Made by a program: the position numbers and the translations under genes
Part shown: piece by piece, positions 9,855 through 22,584 of the stretch
Position numbering within the stretch: position 1 is the first letter of the stretch
Layout of the letters: each line of letters starts with the position of its first letter
Notes under the pieces: generated by a model
Seen by the model: only the letters and a program-made list of their open reading frames with translations
Told to the model about the DNA's origin: nothing
The model's database searches: none
Assembly (NCBI GenBank): GCA_948567375.1
Contig: OX419762.1
Location: 59,625,034 to 59,689,033, forward strand
Direction: 5' to 3'
DNA from: Lunularia cruciata
Lineage: Eukaryota > Streptophyta > Marchantiopsida > Lunulariales > Lunulariaceae
DNA length: 64,000 bases

Positions 9855-11694
9855 GAGTCTTTGGAGTTATCATTTGAAAGAGATTTGCCTTCAAAGAATC
9901 AATTATCAACAACTCTGATTTTGTTTGAAATTTGGTGTGCAACTTAATTCAAGCCTTCTAAACAAGACATCATCATTGGAGTTGAATGATGCTATTTTGA
10001 TAAAAAAAAGACATTGTCTTAGCCCTTGAAAACAAATTGTAAATTTTGATAAGGCATACTATTGCCACGACCCCTCACTATCTTATGGAAAATGAAATTT
10101 TGGGTTCAATAGTTCATCATATTACTCCACCAAAACAAGGATTGCTCTCTCCAAGGTGCACTTCTCTAGCTCACCTTGTACTAGTATGCATGCAAGGTTG
10201 TTTTCACTCTCCATTGCTCTAATATAATGTCAAGAAACTCGTATTACACATAAGAAAGAGATTGGGGTTAAACCAAGAGAATCACGTAGGTAGGCAAATC
10301 CTTAGTATATATAGAACAACTAAAAATAGAGTGCAACCCACAAAGGAGAGTAGGCACCACAAACAATTGCACCACATAGGTAGTGGATTTTTAATTAACT
10401 CGATACCAAGTAAACAAAGTGAGAACTCAATGCTATACAAGTTCAGTCTTACTTTAAACTAGTTCACACCTATAGAGAGCTTGGAGTCTGAATAGCTATC
10501 CACTCTTGGTGCTTCTCACCATGCTATACTAAACATTTAGCAAAAAAATTTATTTTCAACTATTTGGTAGGTCCATTAGATAGATTTAGAACTGATGACC
10601 GCCCAATTGTTACATACTTCAAGGACGAGTGGAATTTAGGACAATTTCAAGAGTATATGCCAACCTATTTGTGAGATAAGTAGGGACTATCTTCCTTTGA
10701 AAAATAGAGAGTGGTGATACATGTGAGCATATTCTCCATACTTGATACCTCATGATATGTGTAAATGACACCTTGAGGATGCCCTAGTACACCCTAGATG
10801 CACCTAGGGCACTCTTCTCCATACTCCATTCCTTCCATATACGGGTCCATAGACAAACATCACCTATGTACATTTTTGTATGTTTATCACCATGTTTAAA
10901 ATGCAAAAGCTTGGACCAAACTCACTAGGCTTTTCTTGGCCTCTACTTATTGTGTGGAGTCTAATGTTTCATCTATTTATTTCTCTTAAACTCCTTTTTG
11001 GATTTATACTCATGTACATTTTCACATATCTTGCATAAGTCATATCTTTGGTGCTTTCTATAATAACTGATGTTTTCCCCTCATGTTTTTACAAGGTAAC
11101 AATCAATGTTTCTATTAATAATTATCTTCTAATTTTGCCTTGTTAATTCATTTATTTTCTTGTGATTTTTATTTCTCTACATGCACTATTGTTCTATTTC
11201 CATTTTCTTGATGCATGCTACTTGTATATAGGGTTTACTTCATATCCATTCATACAACATGGAATCCATCCCAAGCTGACAAGAGTAGACCCATACCAAA
11301 AGTGCAATTCAAACAAGCATGTGTGAATATAAAATGCTTGCAAGAAAATTCAAACATTTGCAGCAAATTTGATTAGAACAAAGGAGAATGAACCTTCATA
11401 TGTGGTCACCCAGGGTGACCAAATAGAAACTACTATGAGCAAATCCATTTCAACCCAAGTGGATCTGACCCTACTCAAGTAAATTCATTCTAGGACAAGC
11501 AGATCCATCCCAACATGAGCAAACAAAATTTGACATAAGTGGATCCATATATAGAACAAGAACCACCTTTTTGCAAAGCAACTCCACTTTCCAACACATG
11601 GATCTTCCTCTCTCTTTATGCAACACTCACATAAATCCATCCAAAAGCGAGCATATTGGTCCAACAATGAGCAAGCAAATATATCTAAAACTGA
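9855..11694. other. Unassigned AT-rich DNA
   Basis: No coding frame, LTR edge or known domain stands out on either strand. From about 11240 to 11700 there are loosely repeated phrases such as GAGCAAATCCATCC and GTGGATCC..., apparently a decayed short-period array leading into the exact repeat at 11695. It may be the old target of the family-C insertion. Confidence 0.5.
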
Positions 11695-11792
11695 GCAAAT
11701 CCATCCAACACTAAGAGGGAAAATCCTCCCTCAATCTAGCAAATCCATCCAACACTAAGAGGGAAAATCCTCCCTCAATCTAGCAAATCCAT
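11695..11792. repeat. 44-bp tandem duplication
   Basis: Two identical 44-bp units (11695-11738 and 11739-11782, starting GCAAATCCATCCAACACTAA), then 10 bases of a third. Identity is complete, so the duplication is much younger than the decayed DNA around it. Confidence 0.95.
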
Positions 11793-11949
11793 GTACATGT
11801 GAGCAAACTCCTTCATAAGAGTGAAAAAAACTTCATAACTTTATTATTATCAGAACTTACACCAAAAATTCAATTTCATGGTCACTTAAATTTGCTTGCC
11901 CATTAATGGGGTATTTGGCTGATTACTACAGGCTGATTACTACCTATAT

Positions 11950-13121
11950 TGCAATCAATTGCACCAATCTGAGCAAAGATGGCTATAATGCTTTTAATTT
12001 AATTGGAGGTTTTCCTTTCCTTTGCTAATCCTAGTGTCATCTCAAATTGTTGCTTTGATTTTAACAGCCTCTCCTTGAACCTAGAATTTTGTGCCTTCAA
12101 ACTCTCGTTTGACCCTACCTTTATACATAAATTTTCTAATTTAGTACTCTTTTGGGCTTTGATTTCAGCCATTTTACACCTCTATCTAGCCTCCACTACA
12201 ATAAACTTCAATTTTGTGTGGCTTGCCACATCATGTGCAAATGCGTTCAACATAGGATTACTCTTTTACTTAAACAATTTCCTCTTGCAAGTGTTTCACC
12301 ATCCTCCTTAGCTTCTTTGCTACTAAGGTAACCTCATGTGCTCCTCTACTCCTTCCAATGATTGAAATCTAGAAATCATACTCTATATGAAACCCAAAGG
12401 CTTTGCTTCTTGCAACTCCCACCAGACTAAATTCAAAAAGGCCTTCTTGAGAACTTGGGATAGTCAATGGAGTTGAATCCCACTTAGAAAATGCTTGTAA
12501 GGTACTAGACAATGGAGTGTCTTCTCATGTACACCTTGATTATCATCTTTGTCATCTTTGTCATCTTTGTCAATGGGTATCACTAAACTAGTGTAATCAT
12601 GTTTGCTAAATATATCGGTAAGTCTCTACTCAATCTCCATTCCTAAACTTGAAACAACAAGGGGAGAGATATTGCTCTTCCTTCAAACAAGGTATCCATC
12701 TGGAAGAAATAAGGACAAAAATGGTTTAACTTGTCTTCCATAGTGGTCCATCTGCATTTGATCTCCTTGTTAGTGAGTCCCTCACCAGTAGATTTATCTT
12801 TCTATTGTTGAGCTTCTTTGTAGGACTTCAACAAAAAAACTCATTTCTTTTCTAATTTCTCCCCGTTCAAGGACATTGGAAATCCAATACCAAATTCATG
12901 AGGAAGGTTTCCATGTTATTGAAGGCAAAATTCTTTCTATAGCTACCATAGATTTGTTGAAAATGCTTTGGATCTTCTAGGTAATCAACAATCTGACTGT
13001 AATGATGTGAAACCATTATGAATCTCTCTCCCTCATCTTTTCCTCTAAGATTATTAGATTTTGCTTTACCTTTACTTGTAGTAATAGAAGGCACCATGAC
13101 CCCAAAACTAACCATTTGCAA
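11950..13121 (-). pseudogene. Decayed unknown gene with coiled-coil part
   Basis: On the minus strand an 84-codon frame (13121-12867, including FQQIYGSYRKNFAFNNMET) is followed, with frame changes, by fragments that still read as protein: SFFVEVL-like text near 12830, DSLTNKEIKC near 12770, and LVAKKLRRMVKHLQEEIV near 12290-12340. Then comes a lysine/glutamate-rich helix, MAEIKAQKSTKLENLC, near 12170. A 9-bp repeat at 12543-12569 (GACAAAGAT units on the minus strand) would code DKD repeats. The mix recalls gag-like or transposon-associated plant proteins, but I do not recognise it. The boundaries are estimates. Confidence 0.35.
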
Positions 13122-13879
13122 GAGTTCCTATAATTGTAACCTGCATATGGAAGCGGAATTTGAAGCACTAAACTTGAGAATAAGAACCAAAGTATTAACT
13201 ATGCTATGTCATAGGTAGGGAGATTGGGAAGAGGTCCAAATTTTCCATCCTAATAACTATGCAATTATAATCCCTTCAATTGCAATTTCAATTCAAACAA
13301 TGCTTCTAAAAGACAACACTTTTAAATGAATTTCCCAAGTAAAAGTACAATCTAATTCTCCATGGTAGCATTGGCATTTGATCTTCATTCACAAAATTTT
13401 GCAATTGGTGCTAGAAATCATTCACAATTTGCATTAAGTGTTTTGAGTTGGCCCTTTGAATTGCAAGTATTCATGCAACACCCCATGCTTTGCTTTTGCA
13501 TGATAGTTGGCTCTTTCTTTTGATCCCAAAATATAAATTTCCATTTATAGTTTGGGCTTTGATTCCCTTTGTTTGGGACATGGTGACACATGGCACATTT
13601 GGACAGGTCTACATTCAAGAGTCTTAATTAAATCCATAAATAATTAACCACTTTAACAACCCACAAGCCTCAAGTTCAAACTGAACTCCCCTTTTTGAGA
13701 TGACCTATAAATACCTACTACATCCCATAACCAATATGTACAAATTGTGCACAAGTAGGACCAGACTTTTTAACAAAACCTATAGAAAATATTACAAGGC
13801 ATTGCACTCACCATAAAAATCTTGTAAACTTCAAAACTAAATTCCCCTATTGAATGCAAATAACAAGACTAGATATAGA
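13122..13879. other. Unassigned DNA with a TATA-like site
   Basis: No gene or element edge seen. CCTATAAATACC near 13705-13716 is a good TATA-like sequence on the + strand, but no frame of note follows it. Confidence 0.3.
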
Positions 13880-14640
13880 GAAATGAGGACAAAAGCCACA
13901 ATGAATGGGAGATCTAGAACTCATTGAATGCAAATGAGATGCAAAATATGTAATATGTACAAGATAAAAAACATCTTCTTGAATGAGATTATAAGTAAAC
14001 ATAACTTAGAAATATTTTCAAAAGTTACACTTATATACAAGTAGCATGCATTAAGAAGGCCAAAAGAGAACAAAAACTCATGGATAGATAAAAAATAAAC
14101 AAGAAAAATGATGATATAACAAGCCACACTAGAACTATTAAGATAATAGAAGTAGAGAGTCATGTAGAATTCTTGAAATCTAAAGTTGTGGAAGAGTCAT
14201 TGGACCAAGAGTATGAAAACTCTCCAAGAACAAGGGAAGTAGAGCAAAGCAATAGACTATTAGATATGGATATATGAGAATAGAAGCAATTTGAGGAATG
14301 GAAGATCCAACACTCGTTATGAAGTGAAAATGAAATGGCAAGAAAACAAAAGGAAGACTGACTAAAGAAGATAACCAATATATTAGATATATGAGGAGAA
14401 AAGCCATTCAAGGAATGAGAGATTCAAAACTCATTGAATGAATGTGAAATGTAGATGAAATGGCAATAAAATGAAAGAAATACTAACTAAAAATACATGC
14501 ACATAAGAAATGACATCTAATGCATAAAAAGAGATGAAATCTAATCCATAAAAAGCAGGTATTATCAAGCAATGACTATATATATGTAAATAGCATGTAG
14601 AGAATCTATGATCCAATATCTAATTAGAAAATGAAGAGTC
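13880..14640. repeat. Degenerate tandem repeat, period about 120 bp
   Basis: Related blocks recur: GGGAGATCTAGAACTCATTG near 13907, GGAAGATCCAACACTCGTTATGAAGTG near 14300, and GAGAGATTCAAAACTCATTGAATG near 14421. Each is followed by ATGAAATGGCAA..AAA-like text. TTAGATATGGATATATGAG near 14260 and TTAGATATATGAGGAG near 14382 give the same spacing of about 120 bases. Units are heavily diverged and some are missing. Confidence 0.45.
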
Positions 14641-15351
14641 ATCTCAAATAAAGAAATTGTAAAGTAAGCAAATGTAAAACAATTGGTAACAAAATGAATG
14701 AATTAAATGAAGGTTGTAAACAAAGACTGACCAAGACTTATACAAAGATGTAAAATCTTGTGAAACCTAATTGTTAGGTGAACATAGAGCAAAACATATA
14801 AGGAAGTAGTAAACTACTTATAAACAAAGACCAATTAGCCAAACATGAAATTGACTTATCCACAATTTATGAATTGAACATCAAGTAATGAAACAAGAAA
14901 CAATCCCAAGTTTGGGTATGAAAAAGTAGAGTGGAAATTTTTTAGAGATCAGGATAAGTAGCACAAAGTGGTAGGGGACTAGATAGAGTATATCACTACA
15001 TGTGATATGGATGCATGAGTCTTGAAATGTCAAAATAAATAGAGGAAGTAAAAGGAAGCCATATTATGCTTCCTCAAAAGCATGTATGACTTCATCAATG
15101 CTAAACATATTTCCAAAGTAGTTGAGAAATGTCAATACCTCTCAAACCAAGTTTTTATTCAAAAGCTCATGAGTACCAAAGCAAACTTGGTTGCTTCCAA
15201 AGATGCCCCTCACAAGCCAATAATCATGTTGAGAGAAGAATTGAGAAAAGAAGACTATTGAAAATGAAATTAGGCTTGCAATGTCAAGTGAGGCTTAACC
15301 AAGGCTAGAAAAGAAAGAAAAGTTGAAGAAAAATAAAATACATTCAGTAGA
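14641..15351. other. Unassigned A-rich DNA
   Basis: No coding frame or element edge recognised up to the family-A LTR start at 15352. Confidence 0.4.
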
Positions 15352-15880
15352 TGTGGTACCCATATTTTTTTGTTTTGTTTTATTTTGTAAAGTTTTGAAG
15401 AAAAAGTGTATTAAGAAAGTTGAATTACAAAGTAAAGAATGGACTTGTGTGTCTTTAGAGTAAACCCAAAGAAGTTGACCTTGGGTCGGGAACCAAAAGT
15501 ACTTGGATGGACAAAGAGACTCCAAAGTGACTCCAAATCCAAAGAAGGGCCTCTTTGGATCAGGAATTGAAGGCCAATACAAAGATAGTGTAACAAGCAC
15601 TCCATGTGTTAGGCCAAGCAAGAAAGTACACTTCAAGAAATGGGGGAGGTAGGAGAAGAATACCTTGACAGTGATAGAAAACCAACACATAGAAGAAGTG
15701 GGGATCAAATTTGAAATTGACTGAAGAATGATTGCACTTTGGAGTACTATAAAATTGCAATTGCATGGCGGGAAATCAAATATGTTAAATAGATATCTTG
15801 TTCCTCTAAGTAGTTGTCCTGCAGTAATGCGTGTCAAGAAGTCAATTTAGAGTAAAATTTTCCAAAGTCCATAAGGGGTT
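15352..15880 (+). mobile_element. Family-A LTR, first 0.53 kb (plus strand)
   Basis: It starts TGTGGTACCC like 5431 and stays collinear with 5431-5940, for example AAGAAAGTACACTTCAAGAAATG and the TATAAAA box at 15748-15754. It is cut at 15880, where a minus-strand family-A LTR begins. What is missing here is roughly what begins at 37707 on the same strand, so the two pieces may be halves of one LTR. Confidence 0.85.
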
Positions 15881-18800
15881 TGTGACAAGCTGACAAATAT
15901 CACTTTTGTGGTTATCAAGTAAGTAAAAGTTGTCCCCGTAGAGATACGATTCAAAATTGGTCAAATACAAAGTCAAATGTCACAAATGCAGTTCTTCTTA
16001 ACTTTTTCTTTAATCTCTTAGGTCATGACCACACCCAAAAGAGAGTAACAAGCACCCAATCTTGCTAACTTGTCACAAATCTCACACTCATAATCACAAC
16101 ATAATAGATTTTGTCCAAACAAATCTTGATTGTGATGATTCAGATTCTCCCAAAGACGACACTTCACTCTAGAATGACTTTGCCTCAAAATTGTGGTCCA
16201 CACCTCCACTGAAGGCACAACTTCTTTGATCAAAATTGCTTCACATCAACAATGCACTACACTCACAAATGCAGAATACTACCAACACTACAATTCCTCT
16301 CAGATCTGTCAAGGCATTGCTCCGATTGCACTTCACTCAGGATCAAACACACAAAATGAAGATCAAGGTTATGGAATCTAACATCCAACAAGCACACTGA
16401 CTTTCACTTCAAAATTCTCTACACACCCACAAATACACACACAGAGTTGATACTCAACATTAAGCTCAAGTGATGAGCACTAAAATCAGCACTTTGCTTT
16501 ATCTATCTTTAGAAATTATGAATACTGAGCAACATAACACTATGAATGCCTCCTTTAAATAGTGAATCAATTGATAGTTACTAACTAATATACCATTCTA
16601 CAACAACTTTTCTTACTTGCAAATCCAAACTAACAATGCACCTTTTCATATTTGCCTCTTCAAATCTCAAATCTGTTACTACTCCGATCCGATGTCTACT
16701 TTGACTTTGGCCTCCAAACCCAATGATCTCTCAAGAATTTCACCATCTTTGAGTTTACTAAATCCTACTCCTAACTCTTCTATTTCTATAATGTCTTCAT
16801 TACAAAGTACAATTGCACTAGTGGGTATCTTCTTTAACTCATGATCTTCCACCCCACTCTTCTTTAAGGTCTCAGATGACAACTCCAAAGACACCTGCAT
16901 TCCTACTTCTAGAACTTTGGGTCATCTTACTTCTTGTACCTCACTTCAAAGTTTTTCTAACTCCGTCCTAACAAGATCCAATCTGAGACACACATTGTCT
17001 CCTACCTCTAACATCTTTCTATCTACACGTTCTTGCAAATGAATTAACAAATTGTTCAACTCAATGTCCTTCACCTTTCTCTTGCACGTCTCTTGCACCA
17101 ATAATTTCAGCTCATGCAATCTCGCTTCCTCTAGTTTACCTTCAACTTCCGTGCTCAGCATTGCCTTGATTTCATTTACTACATCAATTACCTCATTGGC
17201 TTCTCCTCCAACTTTGAGCTTCTCCTTCTTTCTTTCTTCCTCCAATTCATTTTGATAGATCTGGAGCTCGTCTTCAAATTCAGCCTTCAACGCCTCATTC
17301 TCCTTTTGATTCACAAAGATTTTCTCCTTTGCTATCCTCACCAATCCTTGCAATCAATCTTCTTCCCTACCGTGCTTTGCTTACTCTCACTGCCAGGCTT
17401 GATCTTTCTCAACGGCCTTCTTTTTGTGACTTTCCAACTCCTGCTCCATCACCGCTATACTTGCTTTTGAGTGTATTAACTCTACTTGGGCATCCGCAAT
17501 TTCTCCTTTCAACACTACAACCAAGGCTATCATCTCCTTTGCCTCCTCACAACACTTTACTAAATCCTCCCTTATTACTTCAAAGTGATTACTCTGAAGA
17601 ATCTCCTCAACCCAAAGTTCTTTGGCTTCCATCTCTACCCTTGTTAGCTTACTTCTCAACAACAAGGTTTACGCACTCCATTTCTTCACCATTGCCAACT
17701 CATCATGCACATCTAGATTGGCACTCACCATCCCTACTTTCTTTTGCTATAGGAACACCAATAGCAGACACATGACTTTGGACAGATACTTCACTCCTTC
17801 ACATTTTGCGTCATCGGCTTGGCCTTTGTCTTCATCTTCAGGCAACTCTACTTCTTGCACCTTGCTCCAAAGTTGCGATCTTTGTACTTTCAAGGTTTCT
17901 CCATCCAAGCTTTCCTCCTCTTCCGTGACAACTTTACTAGGCCCCACCTCAGATGCGTGCATATTGTTCTTCCCTTTAGCAGTTTGTGGTCATACCACGA
18001 CTTCTTCTTCCTTCTTCTCACCTCTCCGTTCAATTGTAGAGACTTTTGGAGTTGCCTTCCCTGCATCCACCATCGGCCTTTGGGTTTGCTAAACATCTGC
18101 CTTGCCTTCACTGCCACTACTTGATTCTTCACTTTGTAGTGTGAACTCTTTGTCTTCTCCCCACTCTTCTCCCTTCAATCTGGTTTCTCCTTTGGACTCT
18201 TCTTTGGATTCCGGCATTGATTCCTTCATTTTCACCATCATTGTCATTGGGTTAAGCTTTAACATCTTTTGGGGCTGAACTGTTGCAAGGCAACTTTCAG
18301 GCTTGGTTCTCTTTCTGGCCCTCAGGATGTCAATTGCTACAATTCTCTCCTTCCCGCTTTTCTTGTAGTACTCATCCCCATCTCCCACCCTCTCCATATA
18401 GTATCATTCATCTGCATTTGCCTCCTTCCGCACATCCGGATGAAAGTGCAAGCGCATTTGATTTCTTTCTTCCAAAGTCAAAAAGTTCAACCCAAAGTAA
18501 ATGCATTGAGAAGGGCACAAAATAGTGCGGTGGCATATCCATTCTCTACCCTAAAATCATCTGCCCCACTCTTTGATGCAAACATTTTGCCCAATCTACT
18601 GCCTCTCTTGCAAACCTTTGGTGAAAGAACACCGCTTGTTGCACCATAATATAGGTGGTTTTCTCTGGCTTAAACATTGCCATCATTGCAATTACAATCC
18701 CTCTTTGCTTGGGGTCCCTATAACTATCCACCTTATACCCATTCTTGGTTTGAGGTTGATTAAACAAGTTCCTCACCTCGGTAGTCTCTTTGGAAGCATC

Positions 18801-19430
18801 ACACTTTCATAGAAGGTGGTACCTCCAACCTCTTCTGCCTCTCTCCCCAGGACTGCTCTCCAATCCGACTCCATCTATCAAGCTAGATTTTCTCTTTTCC
18901 CCTTGTGCTTTGGCCCATCCTTGCAATTGCTCACTATGATCTCTACCATAAAACTTGGAAAACTGAAGTTCCAGTTCCAGGCCAGGAACATGATACAAAG
19001 TCTCGCCAAGACTTTGATCCGCGCTAATACTTCTAATCTACAAATTGCAAGTCTCCTCACCGCACTCTGCTTACTCACTTTTAGGGCCATCGTGTGTTCC
19101 TTCACCCTCTTTTTGTGGAAGATCATTCCCAAGATCCAAACCCACTCTTGTTCTTGCAATTTGCAATTTGCATTACTTTGGGTTGACTCTAAATAGGGAT
19201 AGGGTAGCATTTGGACATTGCACTACTTCCTCACAAAACTCTTGATTCTATACTCCTTTGCTGATTGGTCATTCTTCAGTTGTTTCTTCTCTCCAATCAC
19301 CAATTCTGTAGGGTTGTTTCTTATCACTATCAAAAACTTCTTGATCTTGAGGTCATTACTTTCTTCCCGCATACTTTCTTGATTCGGCCGACTCTGAAGA
19401 AGTTTGTTATAGGTTCTTTGGATCAGACCA
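15881..19430 (-). mobile_element. Family-A LTR, diverged minus-strand copy
   Basis: The left edge TGTGACAAGC stands for TGTGACAACC, the reverse complement of the LTR end. The sequence then follows the usual order backwards: R-U5 with the GGCACAACTTC block, downstream TATA region, U3 ORF, and upstream part. Similarity to other copies fades above about 19210, and the copy stops at 19430 where another family-A LTR starts. No own second LTR or internal region is visible. Confidence 0.8.
16679..19210 (-). pseudogene. U3 coiled-coil protein remnant
   Basis: It reads from RLEVLARIKVLARLCIMFLA (about 19080) through NGYKVDSYRDPKQRG, the basic/acidic linker (18397-18089), and long heptad stretches (17665-16946, including EQELESHKKKAVEKDQAWQ) to the tail VKVDIGSE at about 16682. 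It has several stops and at least two frame changes (near 18800 and 18500). Its C-terminal half is the most continuous and is clearly coiled coil. It is more diverged from the 43/53-kb copies than those are from each other. Confidence 0.7.
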
Positions 19431-22400
19431 TGTGACAACCCGGCATATATCACTTTTGCGGTAATTGGGTAAGTAAAGTTCATTCCCGCAAAGATATGAG
19501 TTAGAAATGTCTAAATACAAAGTCAAAGTAACAATTGCAGTTCTTCTTGGTTGAGTCTTTAATCTCTCATGTAGAAACTACACCCAGAAGAGAGTAACAA
19601 GCATTGATTCACAATCTTGTCACAAATTAACACTTCTTAATCACAACTCCATCAAATCTTTCCAAACAATCTTGATTGTGATGATTCAGACTCTCCCGAA
19701 AACAACACTTCACCACAAAACGACTTCACCTCAGAATTGTGTTCCACCCCTCCACTGAAGGCACAACTTCCTTGATCTAAATTGCTTCACATCAACCTTG
19801 CACTGCACTCACAAATGCACAATACTACCAACACTACAATTCCTCTCAGATCTGTCAAGGCATTGCTTTGATTGCACTTCACTCAGGATCAAACACACGG
19901 AATGAAGATCAAGGCTATGGAATCCAACATCCAACAAGCACACTAACTTGCACTTCAAATTTCTCCACACACTCACAAACACAAGTACAACATTGATACT
20001 TGGAATCAAGCTTAAGCAACAAGCACTGCTTCACAGCACTTTGCTTTATCTATTCTCAAAATTATGAGCACTGAACAACATTTCTATGCGAATGCCACTC
20101 TTAAGTAGTGAAGCAATTGATAGGTCTAACAACTATACAGTTCTACAACAACTCTTCTAACCTGCAAATCCAAAATGACAATGCACCTCTTCATATCTGC
20201 CTCTTCATATCTTAAAACTGTTACTAATCCAATTCGATGTCTACTTTGTCATCGGCTTTCAAACCCAAACCCAAAGTAACTTTACTTCCTACTACTCTAT
20301 CCTTGGGTTTCATATCTTCCACTTCTTCTACTAGATCCAGCAATTCTCTTTCCTGATCTGAAATTCCACTAGTAGGTAACCCTTCTAAACCTTCATCTCT
20401 CGAGCCACTCTTCTCCAATGTCTCCAATGGTAACTCCAAAGACATCTGTGCTCCTATGTTATCTACTTTGGGTTTGACTCTAACATCCTTCCAAAGTTTT
20501 TCTATCTCTAACTTTACTAAGTCTAATCTAATCGCAATATTATCTTCTACCTCTAATATCTTTCTATTACACAAGTTCTGAGACTTATCAGCAACGCATT
20601 CAGAACGGTATCTTTTGCCTGTCTTTGCCTTGTCTCCTGCACCAACAATTTCAACTCGTGCAGCCTTGTCTCTTCAATTCAAACACTGGCCTCTATACTC
20701 AACATCGCATTCATCCTGAGGACAATCTCCTTCAACGGCTCCAATTGCATTTTTCTTTCTTGCTCTCAATCTGCAAGCCAATCCTCCCTATACATTGCCA
20801 ACTCTACTTCAAACTTGACTTTCACCGTTTCCTTCTCCTTCTCCTTCTCCTTATGTACAATCTTCTCCTCCTGATTACGAAGTAACTCTCGTAATCTTTC
20901 TTCTTCCCTATATCGTGCTGCTAACTCTCTTTGCCAGAGCTGCTTCTTCTCTTCTACACTCTCCATCACCCTATCAAGCTCTTGATCCTTTGCTGCTACT
21001 CTCGCCATAACATGGATAAGTTCTACTCTTGAACAAGCAAACTACTGCTTCAAGATCTCATATTCTGCTACTTGCCTTTCCCTTGCTATGTCACTCTTCT
21101 TAACAAGCTCTTCTCAATATCTCACTTCTATCTTCAGGTCTTCAATTACCTGAGTCTTCACTACTGCCTCCACTTGTAGTACTTCACTTTCCTCCTCACC
21201 TCGGGTTATGATTTTCTTCAACTCCGAGTTCTCTTCTTCTAATGGCGCTAAGACTTGCAACACCGTCTTCACCTCCGGACACTTTGATTGCATCTCCTTC
21301 TTCCTGTGTTCTAACTTCACCAATAGAGGACACACAACCTCCCGCAAGTACTCTACTCCATCGCTCGCTACTACCTCTTCTTGCGTAGCAGTCTCCCTTC
21401 TCACTTTGTGTTCACCCAATACTCGCCTTTGTCTCAGCAGTCTTTGTATCGGAACTGTTGCCTTGCTTCTCGAGCTTTCATTCATTTCTTCTTTTACTTT
21501 ACTCAGACCTGCATCACATTTCACCTTGCGTCTCGAGCAAACTCTCCTTTGAACTACGATCTTCTTCTCTTCGGCCTTGGGTATCTCATCCTCCAACTTT
21601 GTGTTGTCCTTGGCCTTGGTCTCCGCCTGCACTTCTTCTTCCACCTCTGTGGCAACTGGCACCAACGTCATTTCCCCTCCTTCATCGTTGTTGCTACTCG
21701 TATCTCCACTTTGTAGCGTTAGCTCGGGCTCCTCCTTGCATTCCGAGTCTTTGGACTTGCACTCGGCTTCACCTTCCGAGTCTTCATCTTCTGACTCAAT
21801 CACCACCATGCCTCACCTCAGGTTTCCTCTTCTGGTCTTCCGAGGTTTCATCTTGTCTTTGACTTTGCCCTGCCGACTTCTCTTCTTCAATTTTGGAGTA
21901 CTCACTTCTACCTCCACATTCTTCCCCGTCTTCTTGGAGTACTTGTCAGTGCTTCTGATTTGTAAGATGTACTGCTGCTCCTCTACATCGACCTCCCTTC
22001 TTAAATTGGGATGGAAATGTGATACCATCCAAGTTCACTCCGCCGAGTTCAGCAAATTCAACCCGAAGTAGAAATGGGCTGCAAATGGCACGATGTAATG
22101 TGGAGGCAATTTATCCCGCAGATTCCACACCATTTGTCGCATTCTCCCATGGAAACACCTCGCCCAATTGATTGGTTCTCATGCAAAAAATTTGTGAAAG
22201 AACACCGCTTGGTATTTCATCACATAGGTTGTTCTCTCTGGCTTCAGGATTGCCATCATAGCACTCACAATTTCCCTCTTGATAAGATCTTTATAGCTCT
22301 TGACTTTGTACCCATTCTTTGTCTACTTTGACGAGAATGCATCTCTCACTTCTTGGGTTTCTTCGGCTATCTCTCACTTCCCCAAGAATGTGGCACCCCG

Positions 22401-22448
22401 CTCCACCCCTGCTTCCTTCCCGAGTACTAATTTCCAATCCGACTTTGT
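19431..22448 (-). mobile_element. Family-A element 2: 3' LTR, start deleted
   Basis: TGTGACAACCCGGC at 19431 is the LTR end. The copy runs through R-U5 and most of the U3 ORF to about 22448, then jumps directly into protease-region sequence. The first 750 or so bases of the LTR, together with most of pol, are missing. The other parts of this element are 22449-22584, 29306-32264, 32265-34849 and 36700-37706. Confidence 0.8.
20224..22448 (-). pseudogene. U3 coiled-coil protein, N-terminus deleted
   Basis: The frame enters at about 22448 in the conserved domain and runs through NGYKVKSYKDL, the RSTDKYSKKTGKNVEVEVSTP motif (about 21980-21900) and a 231-codon open stretch (21809-21114) with acidic linker and start of the coiled coil. 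The coil continues to 20766 and the tail to 20224 (EVEDNIAIRLDLVKLEIEKL, then VDIELD). It has a few stops and a frame change near 20580. The deletion at 22448 removes about the first 120 residues. Confidence 0.7.
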
Positions 22449-22584
22449 TCCCCCGAGGTGGAGAACTTTTGTCCAACTCACATTCACTAGCTTCTGATCT
22501 TAGAATGAAATGTCCTTGAATCTTAACTTCTGCTGATGCCAATCCACCACAACTTGGGCATTGTACAACCAGGGTCCTCTGATC
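22449..22584 (-). pseudogene. pol: Family-A element 2: protease-region fragment
   Basis: Matches 46650-46780 of the complete element (TTGTCCAACTCAC, CTTAACTTCTGCTGATGCC), just downstream of the protease active site. The family-B element at 22585 splits it; the sequence resumes at 29306 with AATCAACAGAGGG. At its left end it is fused to the LTR by a deletion of roughly 3.8 kb relative to the complete element. Confidence 0.85.

Noticed and set aside
11695-11792. CRISPR-like array
   Set aside because: Two adjacent identical 44-bp units without spacers in a plant genome; a simple tandem duplication.
15295-15837. 180-codon minus-strand frame
   Set aside because: It crosses the LTR start at 15352 and runs antisense to the family-A LTR; by eye the other copies do not keep it open.
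15352-19430. TGTGG...CACA ends as terminal inverted repeats of a DNA transposon carrying the coiled-coil gene
   Set aside because: Two direct copies flank a complete gag-pol with primer site and polypurine tract at 40368-53519, and target duplications are 5 bp, as for LTR elements.
21114-21809. The 231-codon acidic/coiled-coil frame as a host myosin-, kinesin- or golgin-like gene
   Set aside because: The same frame recurs in at least six family-A LTRs in the window and lies within defined LTR edges, so it belongs to the element.
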